Assembly (NCBI RefSeq): GCF_900240285.1
Contig: NZ_OESS01000001.1
Span: forward strand, 372,001 to 436,000
Direction of reading: 5' to 3'
From: Halobacillus sp. Marseille-P3879
GTDB lineage: Bacteria; Bacillota; Bacilli; Bacillales; Halobacillaceae
DNA: 64,000 nucleotides
Positions 8,249 to 16,950 of this stretch are shown here, piece by piece. The first letter of the stretch is position 1; every line of letters starts with the position of its first letter. The position numbers and the translations under genes are program-made. The notes beneath the pieces are model-generated. The model was not told the origin of the DNA. It made no database searches and saw only the letters and a list, made by a program, of their open reading frames with translations.

Positions 8249-9235
8249 ATGATTCGATTTGGAATAATTGGTACTAATTTTATTACTGAGCTGATGATTG
8301 AGGCGGGGCAGCATTTAAGTGGTTTTAAGCTGCAGGCCGTCTATTCCCGGACAGAGGAACGAGCAAAGGAGTTCGCCCGATCCTGGAAAGCCCCGCTCAT
8401 TTTTACCTCTGTAGAAGATATGGTGAAAAGCGATGAAGTGGATGCAGTCTATGTGGCAAGCCCAAACTCATTTCATGAGGAACATGCTTTATTGGCGATG
8501 AAGCATGGGAAACATGTACTTTGTGAAAAACCAATGGCTTCAAACGAAGCAGAAGTTAATAGAATGGTTCAAACGGCAGCAGATCATAATGTAGTCCTTA
8601 TGGAAGCTGTTAAATCCACCTTGATGCCATCCTTTTTGTCGATTCAATCAAACCTTCATAAAATCGGTAAAATCCGCCGTTATACAGGCAATTTCTGTAA
8701 GTATTCCTCCCGTTATGACGCCTACAGGGAAGGAACAATTTTGAATGCATTTAATCCGAAGTTCTCAAATGGGTCTTTAATGGACTTAGGGGTGTATGGA
8801 ATTTATCCGATGGTCGTGCTGTTTGGCCAGCCTGAAAGCATAAAGGCCAATGGAGTAGCTTTAGAATCGGGGGTAGATGGAGAAGGAAGCTTAATTGCTC
8901 ATTATAAAGATATGGAAGCAGTAATTATGCATTCGAAAATCAGTCATTCCTATGCTGCCTCAGAAATACAGGGGGAAGAGGGAGTCATCGTTATTCCTAA
9001 TATTTCTGAGCCTAAAGATGTGTATATTCAATATAATAACGGAGAAGTCGAAAGCCTGGATATTCCAGATCAGTACCCGCCGATGTATTATGAAATTGAA
9101 GAGTTTACGAAACAAATAGAAGACCGCCGCCGGTCAGTATGCAACAATTCTTTAGAAAACAGTCAACTGGCGGCTCACCTATTGGAAGAAGCCAGAAAAC
9201 AAATGGGGATTTCGTTTCCTGCCGATGAGCATTAA
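8249..9235 (+). CDS. Gfo/Idh/MocA-family NAD(P)-dependent oxidoreductase
   Basis: 328 residues. N-terminal Rossmann fold FGIIGTNFITELMIEAG, the family signature HVLCEKPMASNEAEV with the catalytic-type lysine (EKP), and a C-terminal alpha/beta dimerisation half containing GSLMDLGVYGIYP. Such enzymes oxidise sugars, polyols or biliverdin-type substrates; the substrate here is unknown. It is monocistronic with its own promoter and a shared terminator downstream. A second member of the same family is at 58712 but it is only distantly alike. Confidence 0.85.
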   Translation: MIRFGIIGTNFITELMIEAGQHLSGFKLQAVYSRTEERAKEFARSWKAPLIFTSVEDMVKSDEVDAVYVASPNSFHEEHALLAMKHGKHVLCEKPMASNEAEVNRMVQTAADHNVVLMEAVKSTLMPSFLSIQSNLHKIGKIRRYTGNFCKYSSRYDAYREGTILNAFNPKFSNGSLMDLGVYGIYPMVVLFGQPESIKANGVALESGVDGEGSLIAHYKDMEAVIMHSKISHSYAASEIQGEEGVIVIPNISEPKDVYIQYNNGEVESLDIPDQYPPMYYEIEEFTKQIEDRRRSVCNNSLENSQLAAHLLEEARKQMGISFPADEH

Positions 9236-9240
9236 GCTGG

Positions 9241-9277
9241 AAAAGCGGACTAGTGTTGTTACTTAGTCCGCTTTTTT
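9241..9277. terminator. Bidirectional terminator between convergent genes
   Basis: Stem AAAAGCGGACTA / TAGTCCGCTTTT (one-sided mismatch near loop) with A run on one flank and T run on the other, lying between the Gfo/Idh gene and the convergent HxlR gene, whose last codons it overlaps. Confidence 0.8.
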
Positions 9278-9646
9278 ATGGGATTGCAATATTTCTTCGT
9301 GGATAGAGGGATCTGGCTTGCGTGTTCTCATTTTTTTGTGAACCAGCCCCCACTTATTCATCGATTCTAAGAATGAGTATGTAGATTGCCCGTAGGGTGT
9401 CAGCCGGTATTCCACTCGAGGGGAGACGGTACCAAAATCAATGCGTTCTACCAGCCCTTCATCAATCAGTTTACGTAATTCCCGCGAAAGGATTCGAGAC
9501 GAAATATTCCCGTCAATCGCCCGTCTTAACTCGTTAAAGCGAAGTTGATTGTGATGGATTAATTCCCATAAAATTACACCCTTCCACTTTCCGCACAAGA
9601 CTTCCAGAGTAATATCAATTCCTGTTTCACTCTTCCCATCCTTCAT
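9263..9646 (-). CDS. HxlR-family transcriptional regulator
   Basis: 127 residues, a single winged-helix domain: DITLEVLCGKWKGVILWEL, LRFNELRRAIDGNISSRILSRELR and a wing with VSPRVEYRLTPYG. The invariant cysteine near the N-terminus (LCGKW) is the residue that senses aldehydes or disulfide stress in HxlR, HypR and YodB relatives. ATG 9646 is preferred to 9670 because GGGGTGA precedes it at correct spacing. It overlaps the upstream small gene by 20 nt and so is co-transcribed and probably coupled. It may control the divergent ABC exporter genes through the inverted repeat at 9890-9951; this is inference. Confidence 0.87.
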   Translation of the reverse strand: MKDGKSETGIDITLEVLCGKWKGVILWELIHHNQLRFNELRRAIDGNISSRILSRELRKLIDEGLVERIDFGTVSPRVEYRLTPYGQSTYSFLESMNKWGLVHKKMRTRKPDPSIHEEILQSHKKAD

Positions 9647-9854
9647 CAGTGTCACCCCGTCTTGCTTCATCCGTTTGTTTTTTCATCGCTTTCTGATACC
9701 CTTCCATTATCCCTTGAGCATAAACTCTATTAAGAACGGTCATGGTATGGGGAATGACTTGATCATTAGAGGAATCTGATATTTTGTTCAGTAAGTCCAC
9801 TAATTCCAGAAATTCATCAGTAACAGGGAAGATGGGCTTAATGTTATCTTTCAA
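9627..9854 (-). CDS. Small hypothetical protein encoded upstream of HxlR
   Basis: 75 residues if it starts at TTG 9854, which has GGAAGGTGAT upstream; starts at ATG 9869 or TTG 9872 would add a few residues but overlap the ribosome site. The protein is acidic and predicted mostly helical (EFLELVDLLNKI, VYAQGIMEGYQKAMKKQ). I do not recognise a family. It overlaps the regulator gene by 20 nt, so it is likely translated coupled to it and could be a partner or antagonist of the regulator. Confidence 0.6.
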   Translation of the reverse strand: MKDNIKPIFPVTDEFLELVDLLNKISDSSNDQVIPHTMTVLNRVYAQGIMEGYQKAMKKQTDEARRGDTDEGWEE

Positions 9855-9889
9855 ATTATCACCTTCCATCAACGATACTTTTGTACCAT

Positions 9890-9951
9890 AATATTTTATG
9901 CGGTTTTACAAATCTCTACAAGTAGTTACAATTTTGTTACCGTAAAATATT
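9890..9951. promoter_or_regulatory. Long inverted repeat in divergent intergenic region (candidate operator)
   Basis: AATATTTTATGCGGT at 9890-9904 is matched in reverse by ACCGTAAAATATT at 9939-9951 (two-base insertion in one arm). It lies between the HxlR unit and the divergent ABC exporter. The rest of the 9873-10155 gap is AT-rich with no supported gene; a stretch open in frame with the exporter from 10009 lacks a ribosome site. Confidence 0.4.
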
Positions 9952-10155
9952 AATGTAATAATACCTAAGCTCTATTTTGAAGACGATATCCCGGTTAAAG
10001 ATTCTGCAATGGTGGGCTGTGAAAAGATAAACGCCGACAAGAAGAAATTCTACAAAAAACAAGGTCCTGTCCATAGAAATTCCAATCAGTTCTACCCCGG
10101 CAAGAAATCCTGTATAATTATTAGGAACTCTCAAAGAAACAGTGGAGGACATTTT

Positions 10156-11865
10156 ATGAAAAAAATTTTTTCATATGCCTTAGCATACAAATCGTCAGCC
10201 ATTATTGCTCTGTTGTTAATGTTAATTGAACTGGCGGTGGAACTTGTACAGCCTTTGCTGATGGCTCATATAATTGATGAAGGAATTATCAAAGAGAATT
10301 ACACGGTTGTATCTATATGGGGAGGAGTGCTGATCGGGCTGTCTTTGCTGGCTTTTACCGCTGGTATAACGAACTCCTTTTTTGCAGCTAACGTAAGCCA
10401 GGGTGTAGGCTTTGACCTGCGCCGGGACTTATTTAAGAAAGTACAAGCTTTTACAAATGAGAACTTCCAATCGTATTCTACACCGAATTTAGTCACTAGA
10501 ATGACAAACGATGTGATCCAGATTCAAAACTTAGTTCTCATGCTGATGAGAATTGCGTTGCGAGCTCCATTATTTATTGTGTTTGCTTTAGTTATGGCTT
10601 TCACTGTCAATGTGACATTAGCACTCATCCTTGTAGCAGCCGTTCCTGTTCTAGGTGGGTTTCTATTTTGGATTCTGCTGAAAGGGGTCAAGCTTTTTAA
10701 AGGAGTTCAGTCCCGTCTTGATGGGGTGAACACGGTCATTCGTGAGAACCTGTCTGGTATACGTTTAATAAAAGGTTTTAATAGAGGGGATTATGAAGAG
10801 GAACGCTTTCAGGAGGTAAATACCTCACTGACGGTAAAAAATAAACGAGCCTTATGGCTGATGGAAGTAGCTATGCCCGTCATTATGCTGGGAATGAATA
10901 TTGTTATTCTTGTCCTCCTTTTTACAGGAGCTGTCCAGCTTAATATGGGGGGAGCTCAAGCGGGTGAAGTAGTTGCTGTTATTAATTATGCGACACGGAT
11001 TATGTTTACTTTTTCTATATTTTCTTTTTTAATAATGGTATTTTCCCGCGGAAACGCCTCTGCCAATCGCATCAGCGAAGTGTTGGAGGAACAGACTCCG
11101 TCATTTCTTGCAGCTGAAGCAGGCAGAGACCTGAATGTTTCAGGAAATGTTACCTTTGAAAATGTAGCGTTCTATCGCGAACATTCGGAGGTCTTAAAAG
11201 ATATATCGTTTAGAGTAAAGGCAGGAGAAACTGTAGGCATATTAGGAGAGACAGGGTCTGGCAAAACGTCTCTTCTTCACTTGCTGCCTCGCCTGGTAGA
11301 GAAAAACAAAGGCTCCATTCTATTTGATGAGATAGACATCGAACGTATTAACATTAAAAGCCTGCGCCGGCAAATCAGTCTTGTTCCTCAAGACATTCAT
11401 CTATTTTCCGGAAGTGTGAAAGAAAATATTGCCTGGGGAAAAGAACACGCCGATGAACAGGAAATTATTGAAGCAGCTAAACAGGCGGAGATTCATTCTT
11501 TTATTACTTCTTTGCCAAATGGCTATGAAACAATTCTTGGACAGAAAGGTGTAACTTTTTCAGGAGGGCAGAAGCAGCGTCTCTCCATTGCCAGAGCGCT
11601 TGTTCGAGATCCTAAGATTTTAATCCTTGATGATAGTACGAGTGCCCTGGATGCTCATACGGAGGCAAGACTATTACAGACGTTAAAACAGCGGAATTGT
11701 ACCATTTTTATGGTTGCCCAAAAGATCAGCTCACTGCGAGCCGCGGACCAGATTTTAGTTATACAAAAGGGGAGTTTACTTGCAAAGGGAGATCATCACT
11801 ATCTGCTTTCTTCAAGTCCCTATTACCGACAGGTTTATCAATCTCAGCAAGAGGAAGTGATGTAA
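10156..11865 (+). CDS. ABC exporter half-transporter, degenerate-site subunit (YfiB-like)
   Basis: 569 residues: about six membrane segments (residues 1-310) followed by an ATPase domain. Walker A is GETGSGKTS and the signature is FSGGQKQR, both canonical, but Walker B reads ILILDDSTS, with Asp where the catalytic Glu should be. That is the hallmark of the degenerate half of a heterodimeric type IV exporter. Start ATG 10156 has GTGGAGGAC upstream. The stop codon shares one base with the next ATG (TAATG), so both halves are made together. Such pairs (YfiBC, BmrCD, LmrCD) export drugs or peptides; substrate unknown. Confidence 0.9.
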   Translation: MKKIFSYALAYKSSAIIALLLMLIELAVELVQPLLMAHIIDEGIIKENYTVVSIWGGVLIGLSLLAFTAGITNSFFAANVSQGVGFDLRRDLFKKVQAFTNENFQSYSTPNLVTRMTNDVIQIQNLVLMLMRIALRAPLFIVFALVMAFTVNVTLALILVAAVPVLGGFLFWILLKGVKLFKGVQSRLDGVNTVIRENLSGIRLIKGFNRGDYEEERFQEVNTSLTVKNKRALWLMEVAMPVIMLGMNIVILVLLFTGAVQLNMGGAQAGEVVAVINYATRIMFTFSIFSFLIMVFSRGNASANRISEVLEEQTPSFLAAEAGRDLNVSGNVTFENVAFYREHSEVLKDISFRVKAGETVGILGETGSGKTSLLHLLPRLVEKNKGSILFDEIDIERINIKSLRRQISLVPQDIHLFSGSVKENIAWGKEHADEQEIIEAAKQAEIHSFITSLPNGYETILGQKGVTFSGGQKQRLSIARALVRDPKILILDDSTSALDAHTEARLLQTLKQRNCTIFMVAQKISSLRAADQILVIQKGSLLAKGDHHYLLSSSPYYRQVYQSQQEEVM

Positions 11866-13688
11866 TGGCTGACAGTAAATCAAGCAATCGACCGGTCATT
11901 CAACGTCATCACCATGGGATTGGGACAGCCCCGCCTAAAGTTGAGAACATGAAGTCAACGTTGAAACGAATTTGGAGTTACATGTATGAGGAGAAAGGTA
12001 AGTTTAACCTTGTTCTAGCCATAATTGTGCTAAGCTCTGCGTTATCTCTTTTAGGACCTTATTTACTGGGTGCAGCCGTGGATAAAGTGATTGCTGAACG
12101 GAATGCAGGAACATTATGGATGATGCTGAGCCTTTTATTTGGTGTATATGTGTTTCATTCTCTATTTCTCTGGCTTCAAAATTATTGGATGATCACTATT
12201 TCTCAAAATACGGTTTATAAAATGCGTCGTCATTTGTTTTCCCATTTGCAGCGGCTCCCTATATTATTCTTCCAAAAGCGCCAGCAGGGAGAACTAATGA
12301 GCCGTCTGACGAATGACATGGAAAATGTAAGCAGGACTTTGAATACGGCAGTCGTTCAATTTGTAACAAGTGTCCTCACGATTCTCGGTACGCTTGTGAT
12401 TATGTTTTGGCTCAGTCCGCTCCTTACATTATTGACTATTACGATCGTTCCTGTAATGTATTTCGGAATGAAATGGATTACAAAGCGGACTGGTAAGTAT
12501 TTTAAAGAGCAGCAGAAACATTTAGGAGATGTGAATGGGTATGTAGAGGAAATGTTTTCAGGGCAAACGATTATTTCTATGTTTTCACGGGAAGAACGGG
12601 TGATTAAAGATTTTGAACGAAAGAATGAAGCCTTAAAAAAATCTGGCTACTGGGCTCAAACCTATTCAGGATTTATTCCTAAACTAATGAACATGCTTAA
12701 TAATATAAGCTTTGCGATCATTGTAGGGGCCGGAGGATTGCTTGCATTAAATGAAAGCATTTCTATAGGAATTATCGTGACGTTCACAACTTATTCCAGG
12801 CAGTTTACCCGTCCGCTTAATGATCTGGCGAACCAATACAATATGATCCTCTCTGCTGTAGCCGGAGCAGAGCGGGTTTTTCAAATCATTGACGAAAATG
12901 AAGAAAAGCAGGATGAAAGAAACGCTGAAAATATAAAGGAAATTAAAGGTGATATAAAATTTCGCTCCGTCCATTTTTCGTATGAGGATGAAGAAGAGAC
13001 GTTAACCGACATTAACTTTCACGCAGCATCTGGAGAAACTATTGCGTTAGTTGGGCCTACAGGGGCTGGAAAGACAACAATTATTTCATTGCTTTCCCGC
13101 TTTTATGAAATTGATGAAGGGACTATTCTCATCGATGGAAAAGAAATTAATACGATTACCAGGGATAGTTTAAGGAGTCAAATGGGCGTTGTCCTGCAGG
13201 ATTCGACCATGTTCCATACTACAATTAGAGAAAACTTGAGGTATGGGCGCCTGCATGCAACAGATGAAGAAGTTGAGAAAGCAGCTAAAGCGGCTCACGC
13301 TCATGAATTTATTACACAGCTTCCTAATGGATATGATACAGTTCTTGATTCTGACGGAGGAGGAGTAAGTCACGGGCAGAGACAGCTGCTTTCCATTGCC
13401 CGGGCCATGCTTGCAGATCCGGCTTTACTTATTCTAGACGAAGCGACTAGCAGTATTGATACTGTTACTGAAATAAAAATTAACGATGCTCTTGCCAGGC
13501 TTATGAAAGGCAGAACCAGTTTTGTTATTGCTCACCGGCTCAATACCATTCGTGCAGCAGATCAAATATTAGTGCTTCAGCATGGAGAGATTATAGAGCA
13601 TGGGGATCATAAGGAACTGTTAGAACAAGGAGGGTTTTATTCCGAATTAGTCAGAGCCCAGCAAGCTGAAAGCCAGGCATCTGTATAA
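11865..13688 (+). CDS. ABC exporter half-transporter, catalytic subunit (YfiC-like)
   Basis: 607 residues: His-rich N-terminal tail (QRHHHGIG), six membrane segments, then an ATPase domain with Walker A GPTGAGKTT and an intact Walker B LLILDEATSSID including the catalytic Glu. Its signature is altered, VSHGQRQ instead of LSGGQ. Together with the upstream subunit this gives one complete ATP site (this Walker A/Glu with the partner's SGGQ) and one degenerate site (partner's Walker A/Asp with this SHGQ), the classic asymmetric arrangement. Located in the membrane; exports an unknown compound. Confidence 0.9.
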   Translation: MADSKSSNRPVIQRHHHGIGTAPPKVENMKSTLKRIWSYMYEEKGKFNLVLAIIVLSSALSLLGPYLLGAAVDKVIAERNAGTLWMMLSLLFGVYVFHSLFLWLQNYWMITISQNTVYKMRRHLFSHLQRLPILFFQKRQQGELMSRLTNDMENVSRTLNTAVVQFVTSVLTILGTLVIMFWLSPLLTLLTITIVPVMYFGMKWITKRTGKYFKEQQKHLGDVNGYVEEMFSGQTIISMFSREERVIKDFERKNEALKKSGYWAQTYSGFIPKLMNMLNNISFAIIVGAGGLLALNESISIGIIVTFTTYSRQFTRPLNDLANQYNMILSAVAGAERVFQIIDENEEKQDERNAENIKEIKGDIKFRSVHFSYEDEEETLTDINFHAASGETIALVGPTGAGKTTIISLLSRFYEIDEGTILIDGKEINTITRDSLRSQMGVVLQDSTMFHTTIRENLRYGRLHATDEEVEKAAKAAHAHEFITQLPNGYDTVLDSDGGGVSHGQRQLLSIARAMLADPALLILDEATSSIDTVTEIKINDALARLMKGRTSFVIAHRLNTIRAADQILVLQHGEIIEHGDHKELLEQGGFYSELVRAQQAESQASV

Positions 13689-13704
13689 AGAAGGGTTTAT
13701 AACA

Positions 13705-13821
13705 AAACACGGAATAAAATATAAAATAATCCGAACGATTTTGTTGAAATCAGTTCGGATTTATTTATAAGTCGATGAAGGAATTTTTTATCATCGCTCC
13801 GTCAAAACACTTCGCTTTTTT
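13705..13821 (-). repeat. Dispersed palindromic repeat, copy A
   Basis: Core palindrome at 13724-13766 with arms AATAATCCGAACGATTTT and the reverse-complementary GAAATCAGTTCGGATTTATT. A conserved flank related to GTTTTGACGGAGCGATG on the opposite strand is at 13796-13815. Reverse orientation relative to copies B, D and E. It fills the gap between two convergent genes. Confidence 0.85.
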
Positions 13822-13849
13822 GTAGGTATATTGCACTTTTCCAACTTCT

Positions 13850-14503
13850 TTATTTCGTGGAGAGACCATGCATTATAAATTGAACGGTTCTTTCCATTTC
13901 TTTCTCATCGTCCCAGTCAAGCTGCGGAGCAACAATAAAGCGTGTCACGATTAAACCGATTAAGGATGTCATGACCATACGGATGACAGTGGGAGTGGGA
14001 TATTCTATAATCTTGCCTTCCTGCTTATAGTATTCAATTAAATGTTCAAAGCGGGTATAGACGTGCTCAATGAATACCTGTTTTAATTGTTCCTGCAGAT
14101 CCTGGTGAAAGGCCATTTCCTGAAGCATGATGCGTACTAATGGAAGGTTTTCTTTTACGAATTCGAACCGGTTTTCTATGATTTTATAAAGCAGTTCCTT
14201 AAAGTTTTCCGGACGCTGCTCAAACACTTGCTCTGCAAAGTGAGAAGCAAAAACCGGTAGTGTGAATTTTACCATCACTGGAGTAACAATCGATACGAGC
14301 AGTTCTTTTTTAGTTTTATAGTGGCGGAAGATGGTTCCTTCTGCTACACCGGCTTTCTCAGCTATTTCGCTTGTCGAAGAAGAAGCGTATCCTTTTTCAG
14401 CAAAAATTTCTACAGCAGCTTTAAGAATTTGGGCTTGTTTTGGAGTTTTTTTAGGTTCGCCCTCTTCAAGAATTTGTAATAGTTGATTAAAGTCATTTTT
14501 CAT
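13850..14503 (-). CDS. TetR/AcrR-family transcriptional repressor
   Basis: 217 residues. N-terminal HTH: QILKAAVEIFAEKGYASSSTSEIAEKAGVAEGTIFRHYKTKKELL, followed by an all-helical ligand domain. It is the third gene of a minus-strand operon behind an ABC-2 ATPase and permease, 32 nt after the permease. It probably represses that operon (and itself) by binding the two TGAGTGATTACTCA-type palindromes ahead of the ATPase gene. ATG 14503 is chosen since AAGAGGTG is 6-7 nt upstream; GTG 14512 overlaps it. Confidence 0.9.
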   Translation of the reverse strand: MKNDFNQLLQILEEGEPKKTPKQAQILKAAVEIFAEKGYASSSTSEIAEKAGVAEGTIFRHYKTKKELLVSIVTPVMVKFTLPVFASHFAEQVFEQRPENFKELLYKIIENRFEFVKENLPLVRIMLQEMAFHQDLQEQLKQVFIEHVYTRFEHLIEYYKQEGKIIEYPTPTVIRMVMTSLIGLIVTRFIVAPQLDWDDEKEMERTVQFIMHGLSTK

Positions 14504-14535
14504 TCCATGCACCTCTTATTATTGCAATTATCTTA

Positions 14536-15549
14536 CTACAACGGCCTGTGTCTCTTCAAGGCGTATATATTTAGGAGCGTGAACAGAGCAGTAAAAGCAG
14601 TCAATACATATAAATCGAACTGAAAATCGGTGAAACCTTCATTTCTCAGCATAATTCCCCTCAGGGCTTCAGCCCCGTAAGTCAATGGCATTACCTGACC
14701 AATGGCCTGCAGCCAGCCTGCCATCCCCTCTATAGGAAACAGTCCTGAGAAGAAAACCTGCGGAACTATGACTAATGGTATAAACTGAATCATCTGAAAC
14801 TCATTTTTAGCAAAGGCTGATAGCAGTGTACCTAAGCTTAAGGCTGTGATGGCAAGGAGAAATGTGACAAGCAGAACGTATAGAAAACGGCCGTCCATAT
14901 ACATATCAAGGACATATATAGAGTATCCAGCAATTAAGAAAGATTGAACGATGGTAAATACTCCAAAGCCTATTAAATAGCCACCCACTAATTCACTACG
15001 CTTCAGCGGTGTGGAAAGAATACGCTCCAACGTTCCTTGTGTTCGCTCACGAAGGAAGGAAACACCACCTACAATAAACACAAAGAAAAAGACGAAGAAA
15101 CCGATTAACACAGGGCCTACATAATCAAATAATCCGAGCTCTTCCGAACCATGCCAGAAGTTGACTTTCATGTCGTCGGAGTCGTTTCCCTGCACGTTTT
15201 GCAGCTGTTCTTTGACTATAGAAGTGCTGTTAGGGTCACTGCCTTCAATCGTAACGGATGGCTTACCGTCTTCCCATAAAATAAAAGCGTCCAATTCTGC
15301 CTCTGCTATCTCCTCTTTTGCTTGATTTTCTCCCATGGTGATTACGTTTATATCCTCTTGTTCATTAATTCTTTCTTCAAAAGCATCCGGCACATCAATT
15401 ACCGCAATGTTCAATGTGTCTTTCTCACTGTCTAAAACCAGCCACATCAATGTTAAAACAAAGATTGGAGCTAAAATCATTAAGGCTAAGCTGCGTTTAT
15501 CTCTTTTAAACTGAATTAAGATTCTACGGGTGATCGTTAATGAATTCAT
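14536..15549 (-). CDS. ABC-2 type transporter permease
   Basis: 337 residues. One N-terminal membrane segment (LALMILAPIFVLTLMWLVL), a ~130-residue extracytoplasmic domain, then five C-terminal segments including GGVSFLRERTQGTLERILSTPLKRSELVGGY, the conserved ABC-2 cytoplasmic loop. It is the membrane half of an exporter energised by the preceding gene, with which it overlaps by 4 nt (ATGA). Likely substrates are drugs or other hydrophobic compounds, as is common for TetR-controlled systems of this design, but this is inference. Confidence 0.9.
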   Translation of the reverse strand: MNSLTITRRILIQFKRDKRSLALMILAPIFVLTLMWLVLDSEKDTLNIAVIDVPDAFEERINEQEDINVITMGENQAKEEIAEAELDAFILWEDGKPSVTIEGSDPNSTSIVKEQLQNVQGNDSDDMKVNFWHGSEELGLFDYVGPVLIGFFVFFFVFIVGGVSFLRERTQGTLERILSTPLKRSELVGGYLIGFGVFTIVQSFLIAGYSIYVLDMYMDGRFLYVLLVTFLLAITALSLGTLLSAFAKNEFQMIQFIPLVIVPQVFFSGLFPIEGMAGWLQAIGQVMPLTYGAEALRGIMLRNEGFTDFQFDLYVLTAFTALFTLLNIYALKRHRPL

Positions 15550-16268
15550 TGCGAAGCACCTCCATAATGAAGAAAAACTTCTTCAATCGTGTCGGCACCA
15601 ATCTCTTCTCTAAGATCCGCAGGCGTATTCATGGCAATAATCCTTCCTTCTCGAAGCATCGCTAAACGATCACACTTCTCTGCTTCGTCCATGACGTGGG
15701 TAGTAACAATAATAGTAACACCATGATCTTTAAGCCGGTTTAATTCCTTCCAGATCGACTGGCGGAGGACGGGATCTATTCCGACGGTCGGCTCATCAAG
15801 TATGATCATTTCTGGTTCGTGAAGAAGAGCTGCAGCAAGAGAGAGTCTTCTTTTCATCCCCCCGGAATAAGTGTCAACAGGATGATCTGCCACTTCTGTC
15901 AGGTTTACCATTTCAAGGAGTTCCTTAATCCTTCTCTTTTTCTCCTGCTTCTTTAACCGATAAATGGATGCAAAGAAATCCAGGTTTTCCTTTCCGCTCA
16001 ACTCTTGGTAAAGAGCATCGGATTGTGCCATGAATCCATAGCGTTTCATTTGGGCAAGAGAAGGCATTTTCTCACCATTCATATAGACGTCTCCACTAGT
16101 TGGTTCTAACAATCCTGTAACTAATTTAATCAGCGTTGTTTTACCGGATCCAGAGGGGCCTAATAAGCCAAAGATTTCTCCTTTAGGAATATGAAGCGTA
16201 ATCTCAGAAAGGACTTCCTTACTGTCGAACCGATGGGACACATCCTGAAGGACTATAACGCTGGTCAT
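15546..16268 (-). CDS. ABC transporter ATP-binding protein (drug-export type)
   Basis: 240 residues, complete ATPase: Walker A GPSGSGKTT, Q-loop in FMAQSDALYQELSG, signature YSGGMKRR, Walker B MIILDEPTVGID, and H-loop TTHVMDEA. It drives the ABC-2 permease encoded next. Start ATG 16268 follows GGGAGGTGG; the longer GTG-started frame to 16301 runs through the operator and is rejected. First gene of a three-gene operon with the TetR repressor. Confidence 0.92.
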   Translation of the reverse strand: MTSVIVLQDVSHRFDSKEVLSEITLHIPKGEIFGLLGPSGSGKTTLIKLVTGLLEPTSGDVYMNGEKMPSLAQMKRYGFMAQSDALYQELSGKENLDFFASIYRLKKQEKKRRIKELLEMVNLTEVADHPVDTYSGGMKRRLSLAAALLHEPEMIILDEPTVGIDPVLRQSIWKELNRLKDHGVTIIVTTHVMDEAEKCDRLAMLREGRIIAMNTPADLREEIGADTIEEVFLHYGGASQ

Positions 16269-16286
16269 CCAACCACCTCCCATTAA

Positions 16287-16300
16287 TGAGTGATTACTCA
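16287..16300. promoter_or_regulatory. TetR operator site 1
   Basis: TGAGTGATTACTCA, a near-perfect palindrome 19 nt ahead of the ATPase start codon. Its exact reverse complement recurs at 16337-16350. Confidence 0.75.
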
Positions 16301-16336
16301 CTTCTTAGTTTAAAGTGAAAGATGAGAAAAGTAAAG

Positions 16337-16350
16337 TGAGTAATCACTCA
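16337..16350. promoter_or_regulatory. TetR operator site 2
   Basis: TGAGTAATCACTCA, the reverse complement of site 1, with centres 50 bp apart (about five helical turns). The pair should bracket the operon promoter and fits binding of two repressor dimers on one DNA face. Confidence 0.75.
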
Positions 16351-16434
16351 CGAATAAATGAGAAAAAGTAGACAAGTTTAGGAGGCATGTCTGCATATAC
16401 ATGTGCTAAATATGCCTTTTAAGGAGGGAATCAT

Positions 16435-16890
16435 TTGAAAGCATTAGTATTATCAGGAAAAAAGATTATGTGGGTTGTCAGTGGATGTACATTACTCGCG
16501 GTATTATTATTTGTATTCGGTTCATTTGGTGACAGTCTCCCTACCTTTTCCGGAAGTGAGCAGGAAAAGGCAAGAGAAGTAAACATAGTAACAGGAGAAT
16601 TTAAAGCAGAGAATGCAGACGGAGAACAAATTGAAACGTACCGCTTTGACCCTGGCACAATCTTTGCTGAAGCAGGAGAGCCTTTAAAGTTAAATATTTA
16701 TGGAGTAAATGGAGAAGAACACCCTTTTGTAATTGAAGGAACAGAGGAACAAGGAGTTGTTCATCAAGGGAATGAAACAGTGGTGGATGTAAAGTTTGAC
16801 AAGGAAGGTGTGTACCGTATGATTTGCACGACCCATTCTGACTTCGAAACAGATGGTCCGATGGTAGCTTATATTGTTGTAGATGATTAA
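16435..16890 (+). CDS. Membrane-anchored cupredoxin-domain protein
   Basis: 151 residues starting at TTG with AAGGAGGG 8 nt upstream. One N-terminal membrane anchor (residues ~11-31), a linker, then a small beta-rich domain. A full set of type I copper ligands is visible: His96 (GEEHPFVI), Cys131 and His134 (MICTTHSDF) and Met143 (DGPM). It should therefore be an extracytoplasmic copper protein, either an electron carrier or copper chaperone. No oxidase or copper transporter gene is adjacent. The region 16301-16434 upstream holds the divergent TetR-controlled promoter. Confidence 0.8.
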   Translation: MKALVLSGKKIMWVVSGCTLLAVLLFVFGSFGDSLPTFSGSEQEKAREVNIVTGEFKAENADGEQIETYRFDPGTIFAEAGEPLKLNIYGVNGEEHPFVIEGTEEQGVVHQGNETVVDVKFDKEGVYRMICTTHSDFETDGPMVAYIVVDD

Positions 16891-16950
16891 ATGATTCTCC
16901 ATTTTCCAAAGGCAGGGTTTCCAAGGAAGCTTAAGGCCGTGCCCACTTAA

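Noticed and set aside
9937-10152. 71-codon minus-strand frame upstream of the ABC genes
   Set aside because: No ribosome site or recognisable protein; overlaps the exporter leader.
10009-10155. N-terminal extension of the first ABC exporter subunit
   Set aside because: In frame but without a ribosome site; the family begins at MKKIF (10156), which has GTGGAGGAC upstream.
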